From: Amycolatopsis aidingensis | GTDB taxonomy: Bacteria > Actinomycetota > Actinomycetes > Mycobacteriales > Pseudonocardiaceae | NCBI RefSeq assembly: GCF_018885265.1 | Contig: NZ_CP076538.1 | Span: 5,244,001-5,308,000, forward strand | Reading direction: 5' to 3' | DNA: 64,000 bases | Shown here: in pieces, positions 16,793-26,064 of the stretch | How positions within the stretch are numbered: the first letter of the stretch is position 1 | Layout of the letters: each line of letters begins with the position of its first letter | Made by a program: the position numbers and the translations under genes | Notes under the pieces: generated by a model | Database searches by the model: none | Seen by the model: the letters and a program-made list of their open reading frames with translations, nothing else | Told to the model about the DNA's origin: nothing

Positions 16793-17839
16793 GTGGAACG
16801 CGTTGGCCTTGCGGTCATCGGTGCTGGTTACTGGGGACCGAACCTGGTCCGTAACGCGCAAGCGACTCCCGGGTTACGCCTGGAGTACCTGTGCGATCTC
16901 GACCGGGAACGAGCGGGCAGGGTACTCGGCGAGTACTCGACGGTACGGATCAGCGACTCCGTCGAGGAGGTGCTCGGCGATCCGGCCGTGTCCGCGGTGG
17001 CCATCGCGACCCCGGCCGCGACCCACCTCAAGGTGGCGATGGCCGCGCTGGAAGCCGGAAAGCACGTGCTGGTGGAGAAACCGCTGGCCACCACCCTCGC
17101 CGAGGGGCGCCAGCTCACCGCCGCGGCACAGCGCCGCGGGCTGGTACTGATGCTCGATCACACCTACTGCTATACCCCGGCGGTGCGGCATCTGCGCGAA
17201 CTGGTCCGCGGCGGGGACATCGGCGCCATCCAGTACCTGGACTCGGTACGGATCAACCTCGGCCTGGTGCAGCCCGATGTGGACGTGTTGTGGGACCTCG
17301 CGCCGCACGACCTCTCCGTCTTCGACGCGATCCTGCCGGACGGGGTCCGGCCGATCGCGGTGGCGGCACACGGGTCCGATCCGATCGGGGCTGGGCGCGC
17401 CTGCGTGGCGCATCTCACGATCCGCCTCTCCGGTGGCGTGATGGCGCATGTGCACGTGAACTGGCTCTCCCCCACCAAGATCCGCACCATGGTGATCGGC
17501 GGCTCCCGCCGGACCGTGGTCTGGGACGACCTGAACCCGAGCCAGCGACTGTCCATTTACGACCGGGGCGTGGACACCTGTGATCCCGCCGAGCTGCCCC
17601 CGGAAAAGCGGGAACAGACGATAGTCTCCTACCGGGTCGGCGAGATGGTGGCTCCGGCACTCACCGAGCAGGAGGCCCTGCGCGCGGTGATGGCCGAGTT
17701 CGCCGGTGCGATCCAGGAGCGGCGCGCGCCGCTCACCGACGGCCGGTCCGGCCTGCGCGTGCTGGCGCTGCTGGAGGCAGCCACCGAGAGTTTGCGCAGC
17801 GATGGGGCATTCGTGGAGTTAGCCGAGGAGACGGTGTGA
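16793..17839 (+). CDS. Gfo/Idh/MocA-family sugar dehydrogenase
   Basis: 348 residues, GTG after GGAGGAGAC. Rossmann start VGLAVIGAGYWGPNLVRN, AIATPAATH, and the family lysine in HVLVEKPLA; LWDLAPHDLSVFDAIL holds the catalytic histidine region. It resembles WlbA/WbpB-type enzymes that oxidise C3 of UDP-N-acetylamino sugars. In that pathway the partners are a DegT aminotransferase and a hexapeptide N-acetyltransferase, and both types occur further down this operon (27317 and 28438). The stop overlaps the start of the epimerase gene. Confidence 0.88.
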   Translation: MERVGLAVIGAGYWGPNLVRNAQATPGLRLEYLCDLDRERAGRVLGEYSTVRISDSVEEVLGDPAVSAVAIATPAATHLKVAMAALEAGKHVLVEKPLATTLAEGRQLTAAAQRRGLVLMLDHTYCYTPAVRHLRELVRGGDIGAIQYLDSVRINLGLVQPDVDVLWDLAPHDLSVFDAILPDGVRPIAVAAHGSDPIGAGRACVAHLTIRLSGGVMAHVHVNWLSPTKIRTMVIGGSRRTVVWDDLNPSQRLSIYDRGVDTCDPAELPPEKREQTIVSYRVGEMVAPALTEQEALRAVMAEFAGAIQERRAPLTDGRSGLRVLALLEAATESLRSDGAFVELAEETV

Positions 17840-18825
17840 ACGCGGCACAGCCGATCGAGGGACAACGGATTCTGGTCACCGGAGGAGCGGGCACCATCGG
17901 CTCCGCCCTGGTGGACCGGCTCGCGGAGGCGGGCGCGGCCCGCATCGTGGTGCTGGACAACCTGGTCCGCGGGCGTAAGGAGAACCTGGCGGCCGCGAGC
18001 GCCACCGCGGGAGACCGGCTGGAACTCGTCGAAGGCGACATCAACGACGCCACGCTGGTGCACGAGCTGACCGCGGGGACGGACGTGGTTTTCCACCTCG
18101 CCGCGCTGCGGATCACGCAATGCGCCGAGCAGCCACGGCTGGCACTGGAGTCACTGGTCGACGGCACCTTCACCGTGCTGGAAGCCGCCGCGGAGGCGGG
18201 GGTGCGCAAGGTCATCGCGTCCTCATCCGCCTCGGTCTACGGCCTCGCCGAGCACTTCCCCACCGACGAGCGGCATCACCCGTACAACAACGACACCTTC
18301 TACGGCGCGGCGAAGGCCTTCAACGAGGGCATGCTGCGCAGCTTCAAGGCGATGTACGGACTCGACTACGTGGCGTTGCGGTACTTCAACGTGTACGGGC
18401 CGCGGATGGACGTGCACGGCCTCTACACCGAGGTGTTGATCCGCTGGATGGAACGGATCAACCGCGGTGAGCCGCCGCTGATCTTCGGGGACGGCGCGCA
18501 GACGATGGACTTCGTGCACGTCCACGACATCGCGCGGGCGAACCTGCTGGCCGCCACCGCACCGGTGACCGACGCGGTGTACAACATCGCCAGCGCCACC
18601 GAGACCAGCCTGCGCCAGCTCGCCCTCGACCTGCTCGCCGCCATGGGCTCCGGCCTGGAGCCGGAGCACGGTCCCGAGCGCGCGGTCAACGGGGTGACCA
18701 GGCGGCTGGCCGATATCTCCGCGGCCGAACGGGACCTGGGCTGGCGCCCGCAGATCGAGCTGCGCCAGGGATTGCGCGACCTCGTCTCCTGGTGGCGCGC
18801 CAACACCGGTGCCGGTGCGGAATAA
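17836..18825 (+). CDS. NAD-dependent sugar epimerase/dehydratase (extended SDR)
   Basis: 329 residues, GTGA-coupled to the dehydrogenase. Contains VTGGAGTIGSAL (NAD loop), VFHLAALR, SSSASVYG (catalytic Ser), the YGAAK pair (Tyr/Lys), RYFNVYGPRMD and the FVHVHDIARA signature, all of GalE/UDP-glucose-4-epimerase-like enzymes (WbpP/CapD-like). Probably interconverts a UDP-(N-acetyl)hexose for the surface glycan. Confidence 0.88.
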   Translation: MNAAQPIEGQRILVTGGAGTIGSALVDRLAEAGAARIVVLDNLVRGRKENLAAASATAGDRLELVEGDINDATLVHELTAGTDVVFHLAALRITQCAEQPRLALESLVDGTFTVLEAAAEAGVRKVIASSSASVYGLAEHFPTDERHHPYNNDTFYGAAKAFNEGMLRSFKAMYGLDYVALRYFNVYGPRMDVHGLYTEVLIRWMERINRGEPPLIFGDGAQTMDFVHVHDIARANLLAATAPVTDAVYNIASATETSLRQLALDLLAAMGSGLEPEHGPERAVNGVTRRLADISAAERDLGWRPQIELRQGLRDLVSWWRANTGAGAE

Positions 18826-19019
18826 CCACCCCTTTGTCCTTTTTGGTGCTCCTTTACTGAAAAACACCGGACAATCTAACGCAGGGTGAATCGCGGGTAG
18901 CGCGAGGCGGCGTTATCGAATCGGGACAGGGCAAGCGGCCGAATGCCGTAACGGGATGGTCCTTCCTCTCGACTAGGCCACCAGTATCGGGACGGGTGCG
19001 GCAGGAACGAGAGGCGATA

Positions 19020-22000
19020 ATGTCAGCGCGGAACAATGGGAAAAAGACTTTCCGGGTTCGAGGCGGGCGGAGTTTCCACCTCAAACTGGTGGCGCTGATG
19101 GTCTTCACCTCGCTTCTCGTCTTCTCGCCCGCCGCGGAGGCCGAGGACCCCTGTGCGGCGCCGGTGGAGAATCCCGTCGCCTGCGAGAACACCAAACCCG
19201 GTACCCAGAACTGGATGGTGGAGGGGCTGGACGACTCGATCGCCGGCTTCACCACCGATATCAGCACCACCCAGGGCGGCCGGGTCGACTTCAAGATCAA
19301 GACCAGCGCGCCGTCGATCAGGGTGGACATCTTCCGCCTCGGGTACTACGGCGGAACCGGTGCCCGGCATGTGGACTCGGTGCTGCGCAACACCCCGCAG
19401 ATCCAGCCGGAGTGCCTGTTCATCGCGGAGACCGGTATGACCGACTGCGGTAACTGGGCGGTCACCGCGAGCTGGGACGTCCCTGCGGACGCGGTCTCCG
19501 GCATCTACTACGCGGTACTGCACCGCAACGACACCCAGGGTGAGAACGAGATCGCGTTCGTGGTGCGGGACGACGCCAGCACCTCCGACATCCTGATGCA
19601 GACCTCGGACTCCACCTGGCACGCCTACAACCGCTACGGCGGCAACAGCCTGTACTACGGGACCGGACCAGGGCCGCAGGGCTCCGGGTACGCGGTCAGC
19701 TACAACCGCCCGCTGTTCGAGCCCGGCGAGGAGAACTTCATCTTCAACGCCGAGTACCCGATGGTGCGCTTCCTCGAAGCGAACGGCTACGACGTGAGCT
19801 ACACCACCGATGTGGACACCGCGCGCCGCGGCCACCTGATCCAGAACCACAAGGTGTTCATGCCCGTAGGCCATGACGAGTACTGGTCGAACGAGCAACG
19901 GGACAATGTGGAGGCAGCGAAGGCCGCCGGCGTGCACATGGCGTTCCTGACCGGTAACGAGGTGTTCTGGAAGACCCGCTGGGAGCCGAGCGCCGACTCC
20001 TCCGGCACCCCGTGGCGAACCGTGGTCTGCTACAAGGAAACCAAGCACAACGCCAAGATCGACCCCAGCCCGGAGTGGACGGGCACCTGGCGGGACCCGA
20101 GGTTCAGCCCGCCTTCGGACGGCGGCAGGCCGGAGAACGCGCTGCTCGGCAACATCTTCACGGTGAACGGCAGGCGGGACGACTCGCTCACCGTGCCCGC
20201 GGCCTTCGGCAAGATGCGGCTGTGGCGGCACACCTCGCTGCAGGGACTCCCCGCCGGGGGCAGCTACAGCTTCGCGCCGGGCACGCTGGGCTACGAGTGG
20301 AACTCGGTGGAGGACAACGGGGCCCAGCCGGCTGGGGTGGCCCAGCTCTCCCGCACCACGGTCGAGATGGATGGGCAGTACATCCTGCAGAACTACGGCG
20401 ACGTGTACGGGCCCGGCACCAAGACGCACGCGCTGACCCTCTACCGGGACCAGATCAGCGGCGCGCTGGTGTTCGGCGCGGGCACGGTGCAGTGGGCCTG
20501 GGGTCTGGATGACGAGCACGCCTTCCAGACCGGCAGCCCCACCTCGGACGTGCGGATCCAGCAGGCCACGGTGAACCTGCTGGCGGATATGGGCGTCCAG
20601 CCCGCAACCCTGCGGGCGGGGCTGACCCAGGCGAACCCCAGCCTCGACGCCCTCGCCCCGGCGGTGGACATCACGAACGCGCCGCCGACCACGGTGGGCG
20701 AGAACTACACCTTCTCCGGCACCGTGGCCGACACCCTGGGCGAGGTGGCCGGGGTCGAGGTCTCGGTCGACGACGGCGCCAGCTGGCACCCCGCCGACTG
20801 GACCGCGGGTAGCGGCGCCTGGAGCTACACCTACACCCCCGCTGTCTCCGGTACCCCGCAGGTTCAGGTCCGGGCGGTGGACGACTCGGCGAACCTGTCC
20901 GCCCCGGCCTCGGCCACCATCACGGTCAACCCGCGAACCTGCCCCTGCAGCATCTGGACCGACACCGCCACACCCGACCTCCCCGACGCCGGCGACGGCA
21001 GCGCGGTGGAGCTGGGCGTGAAGTTCCGCTCGCACACCGCCGGTTACGTCCGCGGGGTCCGCTTCTACAAGAGCACGGCCAACACCGGCACGCACACCGG
21101 CTCACTGTGGACCGCCGACGGGCAGCTGCTCGGCACCGGAACCTTCAGCGGGGAGACGGCCAGCGGCTGGCAGACCCTCACGCTGCCGACCTCGGTGCCG
21201 GTGGCGGCGGACACCACCTATGTCGTGTCCTACTTCGCCCCGAACGGGCACTACGCCGCGGACAACTTCTACTTCACCGGCAAGGAGGAGTTCCTGGACC
21301 CGCTGACCGCGCTGCAAAGCGGGGTGGAAGGGCTGAACGGGGTGTACCGCGCGGGCAGTTCCGGGTTCCCCACGCAGAGCTACCAGGACACCAACTACTG
21401 GGTGGACGTGGTCTGGGGACCGGATCCCGGGCCGGACACCAGGGCACCGGAGGTACTCGAACACGCGCCGGTCACCGGGGACAGCTCGGTGGCGCCGGAC
21501 GCCGCGCCCTCGGTCGGCTACGACGAGGCCGTGGTGCCGGAGTCGGTGGACTTCACCCTCACCCACGCGGGCGGCACGGTCCCCGGAACCGTCTCGGTCA
21601 CGGAGGGCGAGGTCACCTTCACCCCCGGGACCGAGCTCAGCCCGGCCACCAGCTACACCGCGACCGTCACCGCCGAGGACGCCGCGGGCAACCCGGCCGC
21701 CACGGAGACCTGGAGCTTCACCACCGGATCTCCCCGGCCGGCCAGCTGCCCCTGCACCATCTGGGACGACTTCACGCACCCGGTGAACAAGGCAGATCCG
21801 CACGACTCCTCGCCGGTGGAGCTGGGCACCAAGGTGCGCTTCGACGGCAAGGGCGAGGTGCTGGGCGTGCGCTTCTACAAGGGCACCGGTAACACCGGGA
21901 CGCACACCGGGTCATTCTGGTCGGCGAGCGGGCAGTTGCTCGCCACCGGAACCTTCACCGGCGAGACCGCCGCAGGCTGGCAGGCCCTGACCTTCACCGA

Positions 22001-23054
22001 ACCGGTCGAGGTCCAGGCGAACACCACCTATGTGGTCTCCTACTACGCGCCCAACGGGCACTACGCGGGGGATAACGGCTACTTCGCGGACTCCGGCGCG
22101 GCCTACGGCGGGATCAACGCGCTCGCCGACGGGGTGGAGGCAGGAAACGGCGTCTACCGCTACGGGGCGGGCGGCGGGTTCCCCACCGCCTCCTGGGGCG
22201 CCAGCAACTACTGGGTGGACGTGATCTACCGCAACGGGCTGAACGGGGACACCACCCCGCCGCAGATCACCGGGCGCACCCCGGGCCCCGGCGCGGCCGA
22301 TGTCGAGCTGAACACCGCGGTGACCGTCTCGTTCACCGAACCGGTCGACCCGGCCAGCGCCCAGTTCGCGCTGACCGATCCCGGTGGGGCCGAACTGGGC
22401 GGGGAGCTGACCCTCTCGGCCGACGAGCACACGGTCACCTTCACCCCCTCGGCCCGGCTGGCCGCGGGAACCAGCTACGGAGTCAGCATCAAGATCGCCG
22501 ACGTGAACGGCGTCCCGATGCCGGAGCCGGAGACCTGGTCGTTCACCGCGACCGGCACGCAGGCCTGTCCGTGCTCGCTGTTCAGCGCGGCCACCCTGCC
22601 CACCACGCCCTCCGCCGATGATCCCGGCTCTTACGAGCTCGGCGTCCGGTTCAGCTCCTCGGTCGCCGGCACGGTCACCGGAGTGAAGTTCTACAAGGGC
22701 ACGGGCAACACCGGGACGCACACCGGTTCACTGTGGACGGACAGCGGCCAGCTGCTGGCCACCGGAACCTTCACCGGGGAGACCGCGACCGGCTGGCAGA
22801 CCCTGACCTTCGACACACCGGTGCCGATCCAGGCAGGGCAGGATTACATCGCCTCCTACACCGCGCCGAACGGCCACTACGCGGCGGACGCTTTCTACTT
22901 CGAGCAGACCGGGGTGACCAGCAACCCGCTGTCCGCCCCGGCGACCGGCTCGGGCACCGCCAACGGGGTGTACAACGCCGGGCCCGGGTTCCCCACCTCC
23001 ACCTTCCGGGGTGGTAACTACTGGGTCGATGTCGTGTTCCAGGAAGGCATATGA
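19020..23054 (+). CDS. Large secreted multidomain protein: DMFase-like domain plus three DUF4082 domains
   Basis: 1344 residues from an ATG after GAGAGG; GTG 18996 would add eight. A basic N terminus and LVALMVFTSLLVFSPAAEAE form the signal peptide. Residues about 45-540 resemble the large-subunit domain of N,N-dimethylformamidase (GQDNE-type blocks: VGHDEYWSNEQRDNVEAAKAAG, LTGNEVFWKTRW, YEWNSVEDNG, VQWAWGLDDEH). Then an Ig-like domain (about 545-635) and three DUF4082 domains starting with CPCSIW/CPCTIW/CPCSLF near 640, 909 and 1182, separated by two Ig-like (Big_5) domains. Each DUF4082 has GVRFYK, TGTHTGSLW and YVVSY/APNGHYAAD. Its stop overlaps the start of a glycosyltransferase (ATGA), tying it to the glycan operon. 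Enzymatic role unknown. Confidence 0.85.
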   Translation: MSARNNGKKTFRVRGGRSFHLKLVALMVFTSLLVFSPAAEAEDPCAAPVENPVACENTKPGTQNWMVEGLDDSIAGFTTDISTTQGGRVDFKIKTSAPSIRVDIFRLGYYGGTGARHVDSVLRNTPQIQPECLFIAETGMTDCGNWAVTASWDVPADAVSGIYYAVLHRNDTQGENEIAFVVRDDASTSDILMQTSDSTWHAYNRYGGNSLYYGTGPGPQGSGYAVSYNRPLFEPGEENFIFNAEYPMVRFLEANGYDVSYTTDVDTARRGHLIQNHKVFMPVGHDEYWSNEQRDNVEAAKAAGVHMAFLTGNEVFWKTRWEPSADSSGTPWRTVVCYKETKHNAKIDPSPEWTGTWRDPRFSPPSDGGRPENALLGNIFTVNGRRDDSLTVPAAFGKMRLWRHTSLQGLPAGGSYSFAPGTLGYEWNSVEDNGAQPAGVAQLSRTTVEMDGQYILQNYGDVYGPGTKTHALTLYRDQISGALVFGAGTVQWAWGLDDEHAFQTGSPTSDVRIQQATVNLLADMGVQPATLRAGLTQANPSLDALAPAVDITNAPPTTVGENYTFSGTVADTLGEVAGVEVSVDDGASWHPADWTAGSGAWSYTYTPAVSGTPQVQVRAVDDSANLSAPASATITVNPRTCPCSIWTDTATPDLPDAGDGSAVELGVKFRSHTAGYVRGVRFYKSTANTGTHTGSLWTADGQLLGTGTFSGETASGWQTLTLPTSVPVAADTTYVVSYFAPNGHYAADNFYFTGKEEFLDPLTALQSGVEGLNGVYRAGSSGFPTQSYQDTNYWVDVVWGPDPGPDTRAPEVLEHAPVTGDSSVAPDAAPSVGYDEAVVPESVDFTLTHAGGTVPGTVSVTEGEVTFTPGTELSPATSYTATVTAEDAAGNPAATETWSFTTGSPRPASCPCTIWDDFTHPVNKADPHDSSPVELGTKVRFDGKGEVLGVRFYKGTGNTGTHTGSFWSASGQLLATGTFTGETAAGWQALTFTEPVEVQANTTYVVSYYAPNGHYAGDNGYFADSGAAYGGINALADGVEAGNGVYRYGAGGGFPTASWGASNYWVDVIYRNGLNGDTTPPQITGRTPGPGAADVELNTAVTVSFTEPVDPASAQFALTDPGGAELGGELTLSADEHTVTFTPSARLAAGTSYGVSIKIADVNGVPMPEPETWSFTATGTQACPCSLFSAATLPTTPSADDPGSYELGVRFSSSVAGTVTGVKFYKGTGNTGTHTGSLWTDSGQLLATGTFTGETATGWQTLTFDTPVPIQAGQDYIASYTAPNGHYAADAFYFEQTGVTSNPLSAPATGSGTANGVYNAGPGFPTSTFRGGNYWVDVVFQEGI

Positions 23055-24235
23055 GTAGGCCGCTGTTCGTGGTGGTGTCCGGGGTGACCTGGGACGGGGT
23101 GAAGGGGTCGGAGCGGCAGCTCGCCGAGGCGCTGCGCGCGCATGCGGATGTGCTGTGGGCCGACCCGCCGGTCTCCCCGGCCACCCCGGACCGCTATCGC
23201 GGGGTGGCGGGTGCGGGCAGGCAGTGGCACCCGCGGCTGGCCCGTACCGGGGAGAACATCCTGCGGCTCACCCCGGTCGCCCTGCCCGGGCTGACCAGGC
23301 CGGGCATCCGGGCCACGACCTGGCCGCTGGTGCGTGCCCAGCTGCGGTGGGCGCTGCGGCTGGTGGGCCGGACCCCGGCGGCGGTGCTCGGCTGCTCGCC
23401 GCATGACGTACTGGGCCGGTGGGGGCCCGGGGTGGTGAACGTGCTGTACGGCACCGACGACTGGGTGGCCGGTGCGGAGCTGATGCGGCTGGACCCGGCG
23501 CGGGTGGCCGCCGAGGAGCGGGCGGCGCTGCGCAACGCGGACCTGGTGCTCACGGTCAGCCCCGAACTCGCCGACCGCTGGCGCGAGCTGGGCGCCGACC
23601 CGGTGCTGTTCCCGAACGGTTGCGATCCGCAGGCCTACGCCGAGATCGAGCGGCGCACCCCGATACCGCTGCCGCCGGGGTTTCCCCAGCCGGTGGCCGG
23701 GCTGTCCGGACAGCTGTCCGACCGGATCGACCTCGCGCTGCTGGAGGCGGTCGCGGACCGCGGGATCGGCCTGCTGCTGGCCGGGCCACGGGACCCGGAC
23801 TGGCAGCTAGGACGACTCGACGCCCTGCTGGCACGGGAGAACGTGCACCACACCGGCCCGCTGCCGCATGCCGAGCTGCTCGACGTGCTCGCCCGGTTCG
23901 ACGTGGGCCTCACCCCCTACGCCGACACCCGGTTCAACCGCGCCTCCTTCCCGCTGAAGACCCTCGAGTACCTGGCGGCAGGCAAGCCGGTGGTGAGCAC
24001 CGCGCTGCCGGCCAGCACCCGGCTGCGGGCGGAAACCGACCAGGTGTGGCTGGCCACGCGGCCCGCGGAGTTCGCGGCCGCGGTGGCGGAGGCTGCCACC
24101 GCGGCGGCTCCGGATGCGGTGGCGCAACGTCGGGCGGTCGCGCGGCGATATTCCTGGGCGGCGCGGGCGGCGGAACTGATGGAGCTGACGGCACGATGTG
24201 CACAACCCGCTCAGGTAAGTCACAGACTCAGGTAA
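23051..24235 (+). CDS. Glycosyltransferase (GT4-like, cytosolic)
   Basis: 394 residues, ATGA overlap with the large secreted protein. GT-B fold elements: N-terminal VVVSGVTWDGVKGSERQLAEAL, then TVSPELADRW, FPNGCDP, and the C-terminal donor-site block RFNRASFPLKTLEYLAAGKPVVST with the preceding GLTPYAD. It would add a sugar to the lipid-linked repeat unit. Its last codons lie in a perfect 17-bp tandem duplication (24210-24243), which changes the final residues to VSHRLR. Confidence 0.86.
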   Translation: MSRPLFVVVSGVTWDGVKGSERQLAEALRAHADVLWADPPVSPATPDRYRGVAGAGRQWHPRLARTGENILRLTPVALPGLTRPGIRATTWPLVRAQLRWALRLVGRTPAAVLGCSPHDVLGRWGPGVVNVLYGTDDWVAGAELMRLDPARVAAEERAALRNADLVLTVSPELADRWRELGADPVLFPNGCDPQAYAEIERRTPIPLPPGFPQPVAGLSGQLSDRIDLALLEAVADRGIGLLLAGPRDPDWQLGRLDALLARENVHHTGPLPHAELLDVLARFDVGLTPYADTRFNRASFPLKTLEYLAAGKPVVSTALPASTRLRAETDQVWLATRPAEFAAAVAEAATAAAPDAVAQRRAVARRYSWAARAAELMELTARCAQPAQVSHRLR

Positions 24236-24243
24236 GTCACAGA
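24210..24243. repeat. 17-bp perfect tandem duplication
   Basis: CTCAGGTAAGTCACAGA occurs twice head to tail, at 24210-24226 and 24227-24243, straddling the 3' end of the glycosyltransferase gene and the leader of the aminotransferase gene. Since 17 is not a multiple of 3 the second copy supplies the current stop. Confidence 0.9.
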
Positions 24244-24256
24244 AAGGGGTTCTGAC

Positions 24257-25399
24257 GTGATTCCGGTAATGCGACCGGTGCTCGGCGAGGAGGAGGCGCA
24301 GGCCGTCGCCGATGCGGTGCGTTCCGGCTGGGTGGCGCAGGGCCCCAGGGTGGCCGCGTTCGAGAAGGAGTTCGCGGCGCGGGTCGGTGCCCGGCACGGG
24401 GTGGCCGTCTCCTCCTGCACCACGGCACTGCACCTGGCGCTGCACGCGCTGGGCACCGGCCGCGGCGGTGCGGCGGACGAGGTGGTGGTGCCCTCGTTCA
24501 GTTTCATCGCCACCGCGAACGCGGTCCGCTACTGCGGTGCGACCCCGGTGTTCGCCGATGTGGACGAGGAGACCGGCAACCTGACGCCGGAGTCGGTCGC
24601 CGCGGTGCTGACCGAGCGCACCCGGGCGGTGCTGGCCGTGCACCAGGGCGGTATGCCAGCCGATGTGGACGCGCTGCGGGCCGCCTGCGGGGACATCCCG
24701 GTGCTGGAGGACGCGGCCTGCGCGGTGGGGTCGGTCTACCGGGACCGGCCGGTCGGGCAGGGGGCCCCGATGGCGGCCTGGTCCTTCCACCCGCGCAAGC
24801 TGCTCACCACCGGTGAGGGCGGCATGATCACCACCGACGATCCGGAGCTGGCGGCTCGGCTGCGCAGGCTGCGCGAGCACGGGATGAGCGTTTCGGCCGC
24901 GGACCGGCACGCCGCCGAGGTGGCGATCGTGGAGGAGTACCTCGAGCCGGGGTTCAACTACCGGATGACCGACATCCAGGCCGCGCTCGGCCTGGTGCAA
25001 CTGGGCAGGCTGGCGGAGATGATCGCGCGGCGCAGGGAGCTGGCCGCCCGGTACCACGAGCTGTTGGCGGGGCTGCCGGGGATCCGGCCGGTACGGGATC
25101 CGGAGTACGGCAGGACGAACTACCAGAGCTTCTGGGTGCGGGTGAGCGAGGACGTGCCGGTGCGGCAGGGCGAGCTGCTGACCCTGCTGGCCGCCGAAGG
25201 GGTCTCCGCACGGCGCGGGATCATGGCCGCGCATCTGGAACCCGCCTATGCCGGGCATCCGCACGTCCCGCTGCCGGTGACCGAGCGGCTGACGCGTGGT
25301 TCGGTGATCCTTCCACTGCACCACGAGCTGTCCGAACAGGAACAACGGCACGTGGTGGACGTACTGGCCAGGGCCGTGGACCCGGCGCTCACCCGATGA
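24257..25399 (+). CDS. DegT/DnrJ/EryC1/StrS-family PLP aminotransferase
   Basis: 380 residues from a GTG after AAAGGGG. SCTTALHLALHAL, VVVPSFSFIATANAV, LEDAACAVGS and the PLP lysine in SFHPRKLLTTGEGGM (K181) are those of sugar-nucleotide aminotransferases (PglE/PseC-like). With the PglD-like acyltransferase that follows (ATGA overlap), it would form an N-acylated amino sugar, as in bacillosamine-type pathways; the required 4-keto substrate would come from a 4,6-dehydratase not clearly present in the window. Confidence 0.88.
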   Translation: MIPVMRPVLGEEEAQAVADAVRSGWVAQGPRVAAFEKEFAARVGARHGVAVSSCTTALHLALHALGTGRGGAADEVVVPSFSFIATANAVRYCGATPVFADVDEETGNLTPESVAAVLTERTRAVLAVHQGGMPADVDALRAACGDIPVLEDAACAVGSVYRDRPVGQGAPMAAWSFHPRKLLTTGEGGMITTDDPELAARLRRLREHGMSVSAADRHAAEVAIVEEYLEPGFNYRMTDIQAALGLVQLGRLAEMIARRRELAARYHELLAGLPGIRPVRDPEYGRTNYQSFWVRVSEDVPVRQGELLTLLAAEGVSARRGIMAAHLEPAYAGHPHVPLPVTERLTRGSVILPLHHELSEQEQRHVVDVLARAVDPALTR

Positions 25400-26064
25400 C
25401 CCCGCGGCCGCTGCTGCTGCTGGGCGCGGGCGGGCTGGCCAGGGAGGCCCTGGCGGCCGTCCGTGCGCTGCCGGAGCAATGGCAGCCGTTGGGCGCGCTG
25501 GACGACGACCCGGCGCGGCACGGGGCCCTGTTGGACGGGCTGCCGGTGCTCGGCGGCACCCAGCTCGTGCACGAGCACCCGGATGCCGCCGTGCTCGCCT
25601 GCGTGGCGAACGCGCGGCGACCGCGGGGCAGGGCGGAACTGGTGCGGCGGCTGGGCCTTCCGCACGCGCGCTGGGCCAGCGTGGTGCACCCGGCCTGCAG
25701 CCTGGCGCCCGGGGTCGAGGTCGGCGCCGGTGCGCTGCTGCTGGCGGGCGTGGTGGTCACCGCCCCGCAGCGGATCGGTGCGCATGTGGTCGCCATGCCG
25801 CATGTCCTGCTCACCCACGACGACGAGGTCGGGGACTTCGCCACCCTCGCAGGGCGTGCCACCCTCGCCGGAGGTGTCCGGTTAGGACAGTCCGCATATG
25901 TGGGTCAGGGCGCCCTGCTCAGGGAGTACACCAGCATCGGCGAGGCCGCCGTGATCGGCATGGGCGCGGTGGTGCTGACCGACGTCCCACCAGGCCAGAC
26001 CTGGGCCGGCAACCCCGCAGGCCCTCTCCCTACCGACGAGAGACGACCGGATGAGGTGCGATGA
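25396..26064 (+). CDS. PglD/NeuD-family sugar O/N-acyltransferase
   Basis: 222 residues, ATGA-coupled to the aminotransferase. N-terminal Rossmann-like PglD domain (LLLLGAGGLAREALAAV, then VACVANARRP), and a C-terminal left-handed beta-helix made of hexapeptide repeats (VHPACSLAPGVEVGAGALLLAGVVV, VGDFATLAGRATLAGGVRLGQ) that includes the catalytic-type histidine region VLLTHDDEVG. Likely acetyl- or acyl-CoA-dependent acylation of the amino sugar made by its neighbour. Confidence 0.87.
   Translation: MTPRPLLLLGAGGLAREALAAVRALPEQWQPLGALDDDPARHGALLDGLPVLGGTQLVHEHPDAAVLACVANARRPRGRAELVRRLGLPHARWASVVHPACSLAPGVEVGAGALLLAGVVVTAPQRIGAHVVAMPHVLLTHDDEVGDFATLAGRATLAGGVRLGQSAYVGQGALLREYTSIGEAAVIGMGAVVLTDVPPGQTWAGNPAGPLPTDERRPDEVR

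Noticed and set aside
18826-19019. Promoter or riboswitch before the large secreted protein
   Set aside because: The region is somewhat A+T-richer, but I could not find a clear structure or known motif to support a call.
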